Below, piece by piece: positions 8,331 through 17,178 of a stretch of DNA of 64,000 nt (position 1 is the stretch's first letter; each line of letters begins with the position of its first letter). The DNA comes from Candidatus Symbiopectobacterium sp. NZEC151 (GTDB taxonomy: Bacteria; Pseudomonadota; Gammaproteobacteria; Enterobacterales; Enterobacteriaceae): the NCBI RefSeq assembly GCF_025962655.1, contig NZ_JAGFPE010000002.1, forward strand, positions 310,001-374,000, read 5' to 3'. The notes beneath the pieces are model-generated. The model did no database searches. It was given only the letters and a program-made list of their open reading frames with translations, and was not told the DNA's origin. The translations under genes and the position numbers were made by a program.

Positions 8331-9554
8331 ATGGACGCCACACCCGAGTTATCGCTGAACAGCCCCTACCGAGGCGCACCCACGGCCGCCGACTTGTGCA
8401 TTGCTACGCCGGAGGCCAGCCCCGAAACGGATAACGCCACGGTCTTGCAGCTTTTCAATAAATACAAAGAATTGGTCAGCTTGCCAGTGGTAGAAAAAGG
8501 CAGACCATTCGGGCTTATCAACCGCCATATTTTTTTGTCGCAAATGTCGCGTCCGTTTTATCGCGAGCTGTATGACAAAAAAAGCTGCATCGCATTTATG
8601 GACAAAAATCCGCTGATTGTCGATGCCAACGCATCGCTGAATACCGTTGCCGATCAAACGGTTATTTCCGGAGATAAATCGCTTACCGATGGTTTTATCA
8701 TCACCCGCGAAGGCACCTATCTGGGCATTGGGTTGGGTATCGATCTGATTAAAGCGGTATCGGACATGCATCTGCAACAACATCAGCAGGTGATGCAAAG
8801 TATCGAGTACGCCAGCATTATCCAACAGGCGATGATGTCCACCTCGTCGCAAACCATGTCTGTCACGCTGAGCGACTGGTGTCTGGCATGGCAACCGCGC
8901 GACTGCGTGGGGGGCGATTGCTACGCGTTTAAAACCACGGCGGATGGCTGGCTGGCGGTGGTGATCGATTGCACTGGTCACGGTGTGCCCGGCGCGTTTA
9001 TGACCTTAATCTTTGCCTCGGCGCTGGAACACGCGCTGGTTACCTGCCCCCCCGACGATCCGGCGCAGCTGCTGCAAATTATCAACCGCTATATCAAAAA
9101 CACGCTGGGACAACAGCAGAACGGTGACAGCAGCTCAAACGATGGTTGCGACATCATCGCGGTGCACATGAACACGGCCACACGTGGCCTGACCTGGGCC
9201 AGCGCGCGCATGGCGGCATTTATGCTGGCACAGGATGATAACGAGGTGCGCCCACTGGCTGCCGATCGCATGGGTGTCGGCTACACCGATACCCCCTACG
9301 ACTATGTCTGGACTAACCATCGCTTAACCCTGGCAGATCGAGACATGTTTTTCACCACCACGGATGGATTAACCGATCAGGTTGGCGGTGAGCGGCGCAT
9401 CATGTTTGGCAAACGTCGGCTTCAGGCCGCACTGCTGCACCACCGCGCGTTGCCGATGCCCGCACTGGCCCAACAATTACAACAAGAGCATCAACGCTAC
9501 CAGGGTCAGCAGCCCCGACGGGACGACCTGACCTTTTGGGGCTTTAGACAGTGA
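8331..9554 (+). CDS. PP2C/SpoIIE-type phosphatase with CBS-like N-terminus (SiaA-like)
   Basis: This protein phosphatase probably dephosphorylates the SiaC-like protein encoded two genes downstream. The first roughly 150 residues look like a CBS-type sensory module (LPVVEKGRPFGLINRHIFL and GTYLGIGLGIDLI) linked by a helix to a SpoIIE/PP2C domain with GGDCYAF, VVIDCTGHGVPGAFM and TTDGLTDQVGG, which hold the metal-binding aspartates. Pseudomonas SiaA has membrane segments and HAMP in front instead; here no membrane segment is seen, so it is likely cytosolic. I chose the ATG at 8331; a GTG at 8286 would add 15 residues. The functional link to SiaC is inferred from gene order. Confidence 0.85.
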   Translation: MDATPELSLNSPYRGAPTAADLCIATPEASPETDNATVLQLFNKYKELVSLPVVEKGRPFGLINRHIFLSQMSRPFYRELYDKKSCIAFMDKNPLIVDANASLNTVADQTVISGDKSLTDGFIITREGTYLGIGLGIDLIKAVSDMHLQQHQQVMQSIEYASIIQQAMMSTSSQTMSVTLSDWCLAWQPRDCVGGDCYAFKTTADGWLAVVIDCTGHGVPGAFMTLIFASALEHALVTCPPDDPAQLLQIINRYIKNTLGQQQNGDSSSNDGCDIIAVHMNTATRGLTWASARMAAFMLAQDDNEVRPLAADRMGVGYTDTPYDYVWTNHRLTLADRDMFFTTTDGLTDQVGGERRIMFGKRRLQAALLHHRALPMPALAQQLQQEHQRYQGQQPRRDDLTFWGFRQ

Positions 9555-9576
9555 TTACAACCAGGCGACCTTGACC

Positions 9577-10185
9577 ATGGCTATTCAACACCACGGCACC
9601 TCACCTTCCACCTTTCCCGGCAATACGCCAGGAGAGTATGCATCCCCAAACGGCGCGCTGTTTCACACCGGCGTGGCGCGCGATATCTCGCTCTACTATA
9701 TCGGCTACTTCTCGCAGAGCATCATCAGCTCGCTGGCAGAAACGCTACGCCTCCAGCTTGAGAAAACCGAGGTGCCCTCCCCGGTGCGCCGCAAATTGTT
9801 CTCCAGCTTTATTGAAATGGGCCAAAACATCACCCGTTACTCCGCATTACCGTTAACCACGCCCGACCAGCAGCAGGAAGCGCGACAGGGCTCCGTCTGC
9901 CTTGGGTGGGAAGATGGAAAGTATTTCCTGTGGTGCGCCAACCCGGTGCATCCCGAGGATATGGAGAAACTGCGGGTTCGGCTGGAACCGCTGCGGGCCA
10001 TGACGGCAGACGAAATCAAAGTGGCCTACAAGGCCTCACTGCGTCAGGAAGCCCCCGCATGGAGCAAAGGTGCGGATATCGGGCTGTTAACCGTGGCGCG
10101 AGACGCCAGCGAACCGTTGCAATTCACCTTTCAATCAGATGAATCAACGGGGTTATCCACGTTTTATCTGAAGGCGATCATCTGA
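9577..10185 (+). CDS. SiaB-family protein kinase (SiaB-like)
   Basis: This protein of about 200 residues resembles the SiaB kinase, a GHKL-like enzyme that phosphorylates SiaC. The segment FSSFIEMGQNITRYSA matches the conserved N-box-like helix (E...QN..R), and a C-terminal GADIGLLTVAR glycine motif follows. It lies 22 bases after the phosphatase and directly before the SiaC-like gene. I use the ATG at 9577; an in-frame TTG lies two codons upstream. The enzyme identity rests on the four-gene context as well as the motif. Confidence 0.82.
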   Translation: MAIQHHGTSPSTFPGNTPGEYASPNGALFHTGVARDISLYYIGYFSQSIISSLAETLRLQLEKTEVPSPVRRKLFSSFIEMGQNITRYSALPLTTPDQQQEARQGSVCLGWEDGKYFLWCANPVHPEDMEKLRVRLEPLRAMTADEIKVAYKASLRQEAPAWSKGADIGLLTVARDASEPLQFTFQSDESTGLSTFYLKAII

Positions 10186-10186
10186 A

Positions 10187-10606
10187 ATGATAAACATAAC
10201 TCGCATCGATAATGTTCATCTCGCCGGGACAGCATCCACCCCCAGCGTTGATTTTTGTTTTGACACACATCGGTTATCCCTTTCCGGCGAATCTTACCCA
10301 GAGAACGCTGCCGCGTTTTACCGGCCGCTGATCGAGAAGGTGGAAGCCTACCTGACTGAGCTATCGCACCGCGATGATGCGCCCGCAACCGAAATCGAGG
10401 TGCATATTTCGCTGAGCTATTTCAACAGTTCCAGCACCAAGATGCTGTTCAGCTTGCTCAACGTGCTGCACCTGGCGGCGCAGGACACGCTCGCCATCGC
10501 CCTGCACTGGTATCACGATTGTGAGGATGATATCGCGCAGGAGTTTGGCGAAGAGTTGCATATCGACTTCCCCGCATTGGATTTTCACGGCCATATCATG
10601 GAGTAA
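10187..10606 (+). CDS. SiaC-family regulatory phosphoprotein (DUF1987)
   Basis: This 139-residue protein matches the SiaC/DUF1987 family. In Pseudomonas, SiaC in its unphosphorylated form activates the diguanylate cyclase SiaD and is switched by the SiaB kinase and SiaA phosphatase. The conserved block SYFNSSSTKMLFSLL is present, so Thr84 is the likely phospho-acceptor. Only one base separates it from the siaB-like stop codon, and the cyclase gene follows with a GGAG ribosome-binding site, so translation is probably coupled. Confidence 0.87.
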   Translation: MINITRIDNVHLAGTASTPSVDFCFDTHRLSLSGESYPENAAAFYRPLIEKVEAYLTELSHRDDAPATEIEVHISLSYFNSSSTKMLFSLLNVLHLAAQDTLAIALHWYHDCEDDIAQEFGEELHIDFPALDFHGHIME

Positions 10607-10608
10607 TC

Positions 10609-11316
10609 ATGAGCACCTTTGAGCTGTTCACCCCGGAATATGACATCCTGCTCGCCGCGCGCAACGTGGCTTCGCAGCCTGACAGGCCCGCGGAAGTCTA
10701 CCGGGATAGTCTGCTGGCACTGACCGAACACTATCAGCGTCTGGTGCGTGAATCCCACCGTCTCATCTCGCGCAGCGATCGGGCAGAGCGCGAATTGACG
10801 CGCTTAAACCACCAGCTCCATCAACTGGCCGATGAGTTGGCTTACAAAGCGACACACGATCCGCTCACGGATGTCTACAACCGTGGTGCCATTATCGACA
10901 TCATCAGCACGGTGCTCACGCAGCGCCAGGCCTCGCTGATTGTATTGGATATCGACCATTTCAAGCGGGTAAACGACAACTTTGGTCACCCAACGGGCGA
11001 TGCGGTGATCTGCGATCTGATCACCCGCGTGCGTCATGCGCTGGGCGGCGTCGGCAGCATTGGGCGCGTAGGCGGAGAAGAGTTCACGATTTTGCTGGAT
11101 AATGTTGCCCTGCAACAGGCGGTCCTGTACGCGCAGCGCATCCATGCCGATCTGAACCGCTCAAACCTGGCAGCGCTGCCCGCTTATCCGGTGACCGCCA
11201 GCTTTGGCGTCAGTTGGGCCCCCGCAACGACCGGGTTTGATACGCTGTACAACGCCGCCGATGCCGCGCTGTATGAAGCCAAGCAGCAAGGACGTAATCG
11301 TGTGATGTTTCGCTAA
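10609..11316 (+). CDS. Diguanylate cyclase (SiaD-like, GGEEF)
   Basis: This enzyme makes cyclic-di-GMP from two GTP molecules. The 235 residues have a helical, partly coiled-coil N-terminus (about 1-75) and a GGDEF domain with THDPLTDVYNR, the metal site LDIDHFKRVND and an active-site GGEEF. No RxxD inhibitory site is present at the usual position before GGEEF, suggesting no classical product inhibition. As the last gene of the sia-like set, its activity is likely gated by the SiaC-like protein, as described for Pseudomonas SiaD. Output (biofilm or aggregation) is inferred. Confidence 0.92.
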   Translation: MSTFELFTPEYDILLAARNVASQPDRPAEVYRDSLLALTEHYQRLVRESHRLISRSDRAERELTRLNHQLHQLADELAYKATHDPLTDVYNRGAIIDIISTVLTQRQASLIVLDIDHFKRVNDNFGHPTGDAVICDLITRVRHALGGVGSIGRVGGEEFTILLDNVALQQAVLYAQRIHADLNRSNLAALPAYPVTASFGVSWAPATTGFDTLYNAADAALYEAKQQGRNRVMFR

Positions 11317-11455
11317 GCCGGTACCCACGTTCTCCAACGTAAAAAAAGGTAAAGATGACGAGGAACGCCAGAGCGCATTAGCGCGGCGTTGAGTCACTTT
11401 TGCTACAGTGATGAGAGCCCGTGTTGGATGGGTTGCCAAAGGAGAGCGTATCACC

Positions 11456-12343
11456 ATGCCACGTCTTACCGCACAAGATTTCCAGCCTGAACTGCTCGAA
11501 CTGTACGACTACTATGCGCATGGGAAACTCACCAAGCGAGAGTTTCTGGAACGTGCAGGTAAATATGCGGTGGGCGGCCTGACCGCCATGACGCTGCTGT
11601 CGCTGCTGAGCCCTAACTACGCGCTGGCACAGCAGGTCGAGTTCACGGACCCGGATATCCTCCCTGAATACATCACCTATCCGTCACCCAATGGGCACGG
11701 CAGCGTGCGCGGTTATCTGGTGAAACCCGCCAACCTGACCGGCCCGGTGCCTGCGGTGGTGGTGGTGCACGAAAACCGCGGCCTCAATCCCTATATTGAA
11801 GATGTTGCACGACGGCTGGCGAAAGCCGGTTTTATCGCGCTGGCCCCTGACGGGCTGAGCAGCGTCGGCGGTTACCCCGGCAATGATGAAAAAGGGCGGG
11901 AACTGCAACAAAAAGTCGATCCTACTAAACTGATGAACGACTTTTTCGCCGCCGTCGAATTTATGCTCAAGCATCCGGACAGCACCGGTAAAGTGGGCAT
12001 CACCGGTTTCTGCTACGGCGGCGGCGTCGCCAATGCGGCAGCGGTTGCCTACCCGGAACTGGCCGCCGCGGTGCCTTTCTATGGTCGCCAGCCAAAACCG
12101 GAAGACGTTGAGCGCATCAAGGCACCGCTGCTGATCCACTACGCCGAACGTGATGAACGTATTAACGAAGGCTGGCCCACCTACGAAAACGCGCTGATTG
12201 CCGGAAAAAAGGTGTATCAGGCGCACATTTATCCCAACACCAACCACGGCTTTCACAATGACTCCACCCCGCGCTATGACAAGGCTGCCGCCGATCTGGC
12301 GTGGGAACGCACCCTGGCCTGGTTCCGGCGCTATCTGGTCTAG
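11456..12343 (+). CDS. Dienelactone hydrolase family protein (YghX-like)
   Basis: This alpha/beta hydrolase of about 295 residues belongs to the carboxymethylenebutenolidase group. A helical N-terminus with a hydrophobic stretch (about residues 38-60 from the chosen start) precedes the hydrolase fold. Catalytic features are the GFCYGGG elbow with a Cys nucleophile, YAERDERIN (Asp) and TNHGFHND (His). The start at 11456 has AAAGGAGAG upstream, so an in-frame ATG at 11408 is unlikely. It resembles E. coli YghX. The physiological substrate is unknown. A LysR gene follows within 20 bases. Confidence 0.87.
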   Translation: MPRLTAQDFQPELLELYDYYAHGKLTKREFLERAGKYAVGGLTAMTLLSLLSPNYALAQQVEFTDPDILPEYITYPSPNGHGSVRGYLVKPANLTGPVPAVVVVHENRGLNPYIEDVARRLAKAGFIALAPDGLSSVGGYPGNDEKGRELQQKVDPTKLMNDFFAAVEFMLKHPDSTGKVGITGFCYGGGVANAAAVAYPELAAAVPFYGRQPKPEDVERIKAPLLIHYAERDERINEGWPTYENALIAGKKVYQAHIYPNTNHGFHNDSTPRYDKAAADLAWERTLAWFRRYLV

Positions 12344-12362
12344 CGTATGTTCAGGATAAACC

Positions 12363-13319
12363 ATGCGCTTTGATTTCACTGATTTGCGTCTGTTTCTTCA
12401 TGTGCAGCAAGCGGGCAGCATCACCGCCGGCGCCGCTCGCTCACACCTGACGCTTCAGGCCGCCAGCGAGCGTATTCGCGGTATGGAGGAGGCACTTGGC
12501 GTGGCGCTGCTAACCCGTGTCAGCAACGGCGTGACGCTCACCGAAGCGGGCTTTGCGCTGGCTCGCCATGCCAATACGCTATTGCAGCAGCGCAATCATA
12601 TGCAAAGCGAGTTGCAGCAGTTTGGCAACGGGTTGCGAGGGCATATCGCCCTGCTCTGCAATGCGTCTGCACTAAGCCTGCATCTTCCGTCGCGCTTGAG
12701 TGACTATCTGCTCGCCCACCCGCGTATCTCCCTGAGCGTCAGCGAAAAGCCCAGCCACGAGATCGTGGATGCGATTAAAAACCAGCGTGCGGAACTGGGT
12801 ATCGTTGCCGATTCAGTCCTGTTGCAGGGTCTGGAAACCCGTGAGTTTTGCCCGGATCCGCTGGTGGTGGCGGCTGCGGTCACGTCACCGTGGGCGGCCT
12901 CGCCGGTGCTGGCTTTTGAAGCCCTGCTGGACGCGGAGTTTGTCGGTTTGAACCTGGGCAGCGCGTTGCAGGAGCATATCGACCACCATGCGCGCCAGCA
13001 TGGCAAGCGTCTTAACTACCGCGTGCGTTTGAATGATTTCCCGGCGTTGATTGGGTTAATCCAGCAAGGTCTCGGCATCGGGATTGTGCCCGAAAAAGCC
13101 CTGGCGCAAACGGATGCGCAGCAGGTGCGCGCCATTTCGCTTAGCGACGCGTGGGCACAGCGCCACTTGTTGCTGTGCGCGCGCCAGTTCAGCGCACTGC
13201 CTGGCTACCTTCAGGAATTTGTCGAACAGATAAGCGGCAGACAGGCATCAACCCCCGACGCCGAGCACCATGGTGAGCCCCAGAGCGATCAATCCGAGAA
13301 AGAAGCAGCGGCGAAATAG
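12363..13319 (+). CDS. LysR-family transcriptional regulator
   Basis: The N-terminal winged helix-turn-helix (DLRLFLHVQQAGSITAGAA, about residues 6-60) and a periplasmic-binding-protein-like effector domain are clear; the length is 318 residues. It lies 19 bases after the dienelactone hydrolase gene and overlaps the 3' end of the convergent TSUP permease gene by 72 bases. It could control either neighbour. The target and inducer cannot be told from sequence. Confidence 0.92.
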   Translation: MRFDFTDLRLFLHVQQAGSITAGAARSHLTLQAASERIRGMEEALGVALLTRVSNGVTLTEAGFALARHANTLLQQRNHMQSELQQFGNGLRGHIALLCNASALSLHLPSRLSDYLLAHPRISLSVSEKPSHEIVDAIKNQRAELGIVADSVLLQGLETREFCPDPLVVAAAVTSPWAASPVLAFEALLDAEFVGLNLGSALQEHIDHHARQHGKRLNYRVRLNDFPALIGLIQQGLGIGIVPEKALAQTDAQQVRAISLSDAWAQRHLLLCARQFSALPGYLQEFVEQISGRQASTPDAEHHGEPQSDQSEKEAAAK

Positions 13320-13973
13320 CGTTTCACCAATATATTTTCGCACCCGTTGACCCAGCACCATACCGAGCAGCGCCGGGATCAGTGCCAGCAGCGACAACGA
13401 CAGATTCAACGCAGGCAGACCACCGCCCTGCGCCAACGACAGTGCCAGCCCGAGCGTTGAAACCGTAAACGCCAGCCCGAGCGCCTGCACCAGGTCATCT
13501 TTCTTCAATGCCAGACACTGCAAATAAGGCACCGCCGGAATCACAAACACACCGGTCGCCGCCGTAATCATTCCAGTGAGGTAGCCCATGACCGGAGAAA
13601 GCCAGATTTCATGGCGACCGGGCGCTGGCAGGCGGCGCGCAATCAGCCCCCACACGCCATAAACCACCAGCATCCCCCCAAGGAAAACCGGGGCCCATGG
13701 CGACGCGTCCGCCAGACTGGGAATGCCGCTCCACAGCGTTCCTATCAGTATCGCGACCAGAAAGCTGCCAAGACGCCGCGCCAGCAATAAAAATGCCGGG
13801 CCAGCAAGCAGTTGCCACAGGTTGGTGACGAAAGAGGGGATCAACAGCAGCGCGGCAGCGCTGGTCGGCGGCATGGTTAACGCCAGAAGTCCCATGGCGA
13901 CCGTCGGCAAACCGAGGCCGACAATGCCTTTAATCATGCCCGCTAGCAAAAACACGCAGAGTATCGTCACCAT
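13248..13973 (-). CDS. TSUP-family (TauE/SafE) membrane permease
   Basis: This is a 241-residue polytopic membrane protein with about seven to eight hydrophobic segments. The family repeats GMIKGIVGLGLPTVAMGLL and GYLTGMITAATGVFVIPAVPYLQ occur near the start and middle. TSUP proteins are thought to export small organosulfur or organic anions such as sulfite or sulfoacetate; the cargo here is unknown. An AAGGA ribosome-binding site lies 6 bases before the ATG. The end overlaps the LysR gene. Confidence 0.9.
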   Translation of the reverse strand: MVTILCVFLLAGMIKGIVGLGLPTVAMGLLALTMPPTSAAALLLIPSFVTNLWQLLAGPAFLLLARRLGSFLVAILIGTLWSGIPSLADASPWAPVFLGGMLVVYGVWGLIARRLPAPGRHEIWLSPVMGYLTGMITAATGVFVIPAVPYLQCLALKKDDLVQALGLAFTVSTLGLALSLAQGGGLPALNLSLSLLALIPALLGMVLGQRVRKYIGETLFRRCFFLGLIALGLTMVLGVGG

Positions 13974-14091
13974 CCCTTATCCTTATTTGCCACTGATTCT
14001 GAGGGGTAACACGAAAATACCCACAGCGCGGCAAAAGCGCGATCGGGAATTTATTGAGGGAGACTCAGGGAAAACTTGCAGGGGATGCGCT

Positions 14092-14114
14092 CGCGCCGCA
14101 GCAAACGCGGCGCG
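14092..14114 (-). terminator. Hairpin downstream of yjdM
   Basis: CGCGCCGC (14092-14099) pairs with GCGGCGCG (14107-14114) around a 7-base loop, just past the yjdM stop. There is no T tract, so this is a moderate call. Confidence 0.45.
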
Positions 14115-14126
14115 TAGCGAAAAAAC

Positions 14127-14465
14127 TCAGCTTTTCTTCACAAACTCGGATTTCAGCTTCATCGGGCCAAAACCATCAATCTTGCAATCAATGTTGTGGT
14201 CACCTTCGACCAGACGGATACCTTTCACTTTGGTACCAATCTTCAGCGTGGAAGAACTGCCCTTCACTTTCAGGTCTTTAATAACCGTCACGCTGTCGCC
14301 ATCGGCCAACAGGTTGCCATTGGCATCACGCACTACCAGCCCGTCGTCATCAGCGGTCTCGGCATTCATGGACCACTCGTGGCCGCACTCAGGACAATTG
14401 AGCTGTTCATCGGCCTGCCAGGTAAAGGCAGAGTCGCATTTTGGACAATTTGGTAAGGTTGACAC
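14127..14465 (-). CDS. yjdM: YjdM/PhnA-family zinc-ribbon protein
   Basis: This 112-residue protein matches E. coli YjdM (old name PhnA) closely over its C-terminal half (VKDANGNLL-like, [32 protein letters not shown]). An N-terminal zinc ribbon has two CxxC pairs (CPKC, CPEC). Its role is not established; it was once linked to phosphonate use, but it is not needed for that. The start is a GTG at 14465 with a perfect AGGAG 7 bases upstream; a nearby ATG at 14470 is in another frame. Confidence 0.94.
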   Translation of the reverse strand: MSTLPNCPKCDSAFTWQADEQLNCPECGHEWSMNAETADDDGLVVRDANGNLLADGDSVTVIKDLKVKGSSSTLKIGTKVKGIRLVEGDHNIDCKIDGFGPMKLKSEFVKKS

Positions 14466-14815
14466 GTCATGACTCCTGAAAATTCAATAAAAAGGTAAAA
14501 TAAATAATAAAATCATAAGCAAACATGATGAATTGTCACTATTTTACGCTATTTCTCTCACAGCGTACAGCCAAACGCCCTGCAACCCCATGGCGCAGCC
14601 CTGCACAGCGATAAAGCAATGCGCACCACATTGACACAAAACCACCGCCGTTGAACGCACTACCGTCTGGCGCAAACGCGCGCTGGCAGTGCATTCCTGA
14701 CTCAATAGCGTGCAAAGCGCCACGATTGCACTAGCGAAAAACAAGATTGCGTTATTTGGCATTTTTTATGCATGGCAACCATTATCTTCTTATTGCGTAA
14801 TGCCCGGAGATGCCA
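14466..14815. other. Intergenic region before the Anbu operon
   Basis: About 350 bases separate divergent yjdM and the ATP-grasp gene. It must hold both promoters. I see no convincing gene and no clear operator. Confidence 0.4.
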
Positions 14816-16255
14816 ATGATAAAAATAACGCTTCCTAGTGGACCTTATTACGATGAAATGCTCACGGCAGAGGGACGGCAGCGGCAGCATTACGATCCAT
14901 GGTGGCGCTGGCTGCAACGCACCGATCAGCAATCGGTACGGCAGAAGAAGGAGCAGGCTGAACTGCTGTTTCATCGGGTGGGGATCACCTTCAACGTTTA
15001 CGGTGACGATGAGGGCACCGAACGGTTAATCCCGTTTGACAGTGTGCCGCGCATTATTCCGGCGGCGGAGTGGCGCAAACTGGACAGCGGCATTCGTCAA
15101 CGCGTCAAGGCGCTGAATGCCTTTCTGCATGATATCTATCACGATCAACACATCCTCAAAGCGGGCATTATCCCCGCCGAACAGGTGTTGGCAAACGAGC
15201 AATTCCAACCCTGCATGCAGGGCATCTCCCTGCCCAATCAGATTTATGCCCATATCACCGGCATCGATATGGTGCGCAACAGTGACGGTGAGTATTACGT
15301 TCTGGAGGATAATCTGCGCACGCCGTCCGGCGTCTCTTACATGCTGGAAAACCGCAAGATGATGATGCGCCTCTATCCGGATATGTTTGCCCAGCAACAT
15401 ATCGCCCCGGTGGAGCGCTACCCCAGTTACCTGCTGCAAACCCTGCGCGAAAGCTCACCGGTGGACGACCCCTGCGTGGTGGTGATGACGCCGGGACGCT
15501 TCAACAGCGCTTACTTCGAACACAGCTTTTTAGCCCAGCAAATGGGGGTGGAGCTGGTTGAAAGTGCCGACCTGTTTATCAAGGAAGGGGCGGTTTACAT
15601 GCGCACCACCGAAGGGCCGCGCAAGGTGGATGTTATTTATCGCCGCCTTGATGATGCCTTTCTCGATCCGCTGGCGTTCCGCGCTGATTCCATGCTCGGC
15701 GTGCCGGGTCTGTTGTCGGTGTATCGCGCAGGCGGCGTGGTGCTCGCCAACGCCATCGGCACCGGCGTGGCCGATGATAAATCCATCTACCCTTACGTAC
15801 CGGAGATGATCCGTTTCTATCTGAGCGAAGAGCCGCTATTGAACAACATCCCCACCTGGCAGTGCCGCAAACCGGAGGATTTGCGCTTCGTGCTGGATAA
15901 TCTGGATCAGATGGTGGTGAAAGAAGTCCACGGTGCAGGCGGCTACGGCATGCTGGTAGGACCGCGCGCCAGCCGTACCGAAATAGAGGAATTTCGCCAG
16001 CGCTTGTTGTCCAACCCGACGAACTACATCGGGCAGGAGACGCTGGCGCTCTCCACCTGCCCGACCTTTGTGGAACAAGGGCTGGCCCCGCGCCATATCG
16101 ACCTGCGCCCCTTTGTGCTCTACGGGCAGGAAATTCGTCTGGTGCCTGGCGGGTTGACGCGGGTGGCGCTCACCGAAGGCTCGCTGGTGGTGAACTCTTC
16201 GCAAGGGGGCGGCACCAAGGACACCTGGGTAATGGAGGATGACGAATCATGCTAA
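14816..16255 (+). CDS. Circularly permuted ATP-grasp protein (Anbu operon)
   Basis: This 479-residue protein belongs to the circularly permuted ATP-grasp family (DUF404/DUF407), predicted to form amide or peptide-like bonds using ATP. Conserved stretches include YVLEDNLRTPSGVSYMLENR, VEGA-like acidic loops (LVESADLF) and VVKEVHGAGGYGMLVGP. The ATG at 14816 has CGGAG 6 bases upstream, whereas the in-frame ATG at 14810 does not. It is the first gene of a four-gene set ending with the proteasome-like protease Anbu and overlaps the next gene by 7 bases. Substrate is unknown. Confidence 0.9.
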   Translation: MIKITLPSGPYYDEMLTAEGRQRQHYDPWWRWLQRTDQQSVRQKKEQAELLFHRVGITFNVYGDDEGTERLIPFDSVPRIIPAAEWRKLDSGIRQRVKALNAFLHDIYHDQHILKAGIIPAEQVLANEQFQPCMQGISLPNQIYAHITGIDMVRNSDGEYYVLEDNLRTPSGVSYMLENRKMMMRLYPDMFAQQHIAPVERYPSYLLQTLRESSPVDDPCVVVMTPGRFNSAYFEHSFLAQQMGVELVESADLFIKEGAVYMRTTEGPRKVDVIYRRLDDAFLDPLAFRADSMLGVPGLLSVYRAGGVVLANAIGTGVADDKSIYPYVPEMIRFYLSEEPLLNNIPTWQCRKPEDLRFVLDNLDQMVVKEVHGAGGYGMLVGPRASRTEIEEFRQRLLSNPTNYIGQETLALSTCPTFVEQGLAPRHIDLRPFVLYGQEIRLVPGGLTRVALTEGSLVVNSSQGGGTKDTWVMEDDESC

Positions 16256-17178
16256 GCCGCACAGCCAGTGAACTGTTTTGGATGGCGCGTTATCTGGAGC
16301 GGGCGGAGAGTTTCGCCCGCGTGCTCGATGTCACCTACAAGCTGTCGATGGTGCCACGCCACAGTCAGCAGCAGCGCGATCTGGCGCTGCCGCTCAATCT
16401 CTCGTTGACCCATGAGCTGTTTCAGGTGCGTTATCCGCAGTTTTCCATGGCGAACCTGATCAACTTTTTTGCCCTCGACAGTGATAACCCCAGCAGTATC
16501 TACAGTTGCGTCGAAATGGCCTGGAACAACGCCCATGCGGTGCGCGGCAGCCTCTCCGCCGAGGTGTGGGAGTGCATCAACACCACGCGCATTCAGTTGC
16601 GCACGCTGCGGCAAAAAGGGGTGGAAGAGGTCGGTATCGATGCCTTCTTTGACTGGGTTAAAGATCGCGCCCATCTGTTTCGCGGCGCGGTGTTCGGCAC
16701 CTTGCTGCGTAACGATGCGCTGTGTTTTATCCGTATCGGCACGCTGATCGAGCGGGCATTCGCCACCACGCAACTGCTGCTGCTCAAAGATCAGCAGTTG
16801 AATAACGACACCGATCCGGTGCGTGAATATTATCGGCTGGATACGCTGCTGCGCGCGGTCAGCGCGCGCGAGGCCTACAACAGTATCTATCGTCAGCCGG
16901 TGACACGCGATACGGTGGCCGAGTTGCTGATCCTACGCAACGACGTGCCGCGCTCGCTGCGCGCCTGCATCGAAGACGTCGTCAGCCAGTTGGAGCAGAT
17001 CGCTAACACCCGCTCTCACCTGCCGTTACGGCTGGCGCACCAGTTGAACGTCGATCTGCGCTTCAGCACACGGGAAGATTTGGCGCAATCGGATATGCAG
17101 GTCTATCTCACCGGGCTGTTGGCCCGGATCAACGCGCTGGCTGACAGCGTGCGACAAACCTATCTGGAGACGGTATGA
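16249..17178 (+). CDS. Alpha-E domain protein (DUF403)
   Basis: This 309-residue, mostly helical protein starts with MLSRTASELFWMARYLERAE, the hallmark of the alpha-E family that travels with circularly permuted ATP-grasp proteins. Its function is unknown. Overlaps at both ends (7 bases upstream, an ATGA overlap downstream) indicate translational coupling. Confidence 0.92.
   Translation: MLSRTASELFWMARYLERAESFARVLDVTYKLSMVPRHSQQQRDLALPLNLSLTHELFQVRYPQFSMANLINFFALDSDNPSSIYSCVEMAWNNAHAVRGSLSAEVWECINTTRIQLRTLRQKGVEEVGIDAFFDWVKDRAHLFRGAVFGTLLRNDALCFIRIGTLIERAFATTQLLLLKDQQLNNDTDPVREYYRLDTLLRAVSAREAYNSIYRQPVTRDTVAELLILRNDVPRSLRACIEDVVSQLEQIANTRSHLPLRLAHQLNVDLRFSTREDLAQSDMQVYLTGLLARINALADSVRQTYLETV

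Noticed and set aside
11684-12379. A 231-codon frame antisense to the dienelactone hydrolase gene
   Set aside because: The sense gene has an intact catalytic triad and a good ribosome-binding site.
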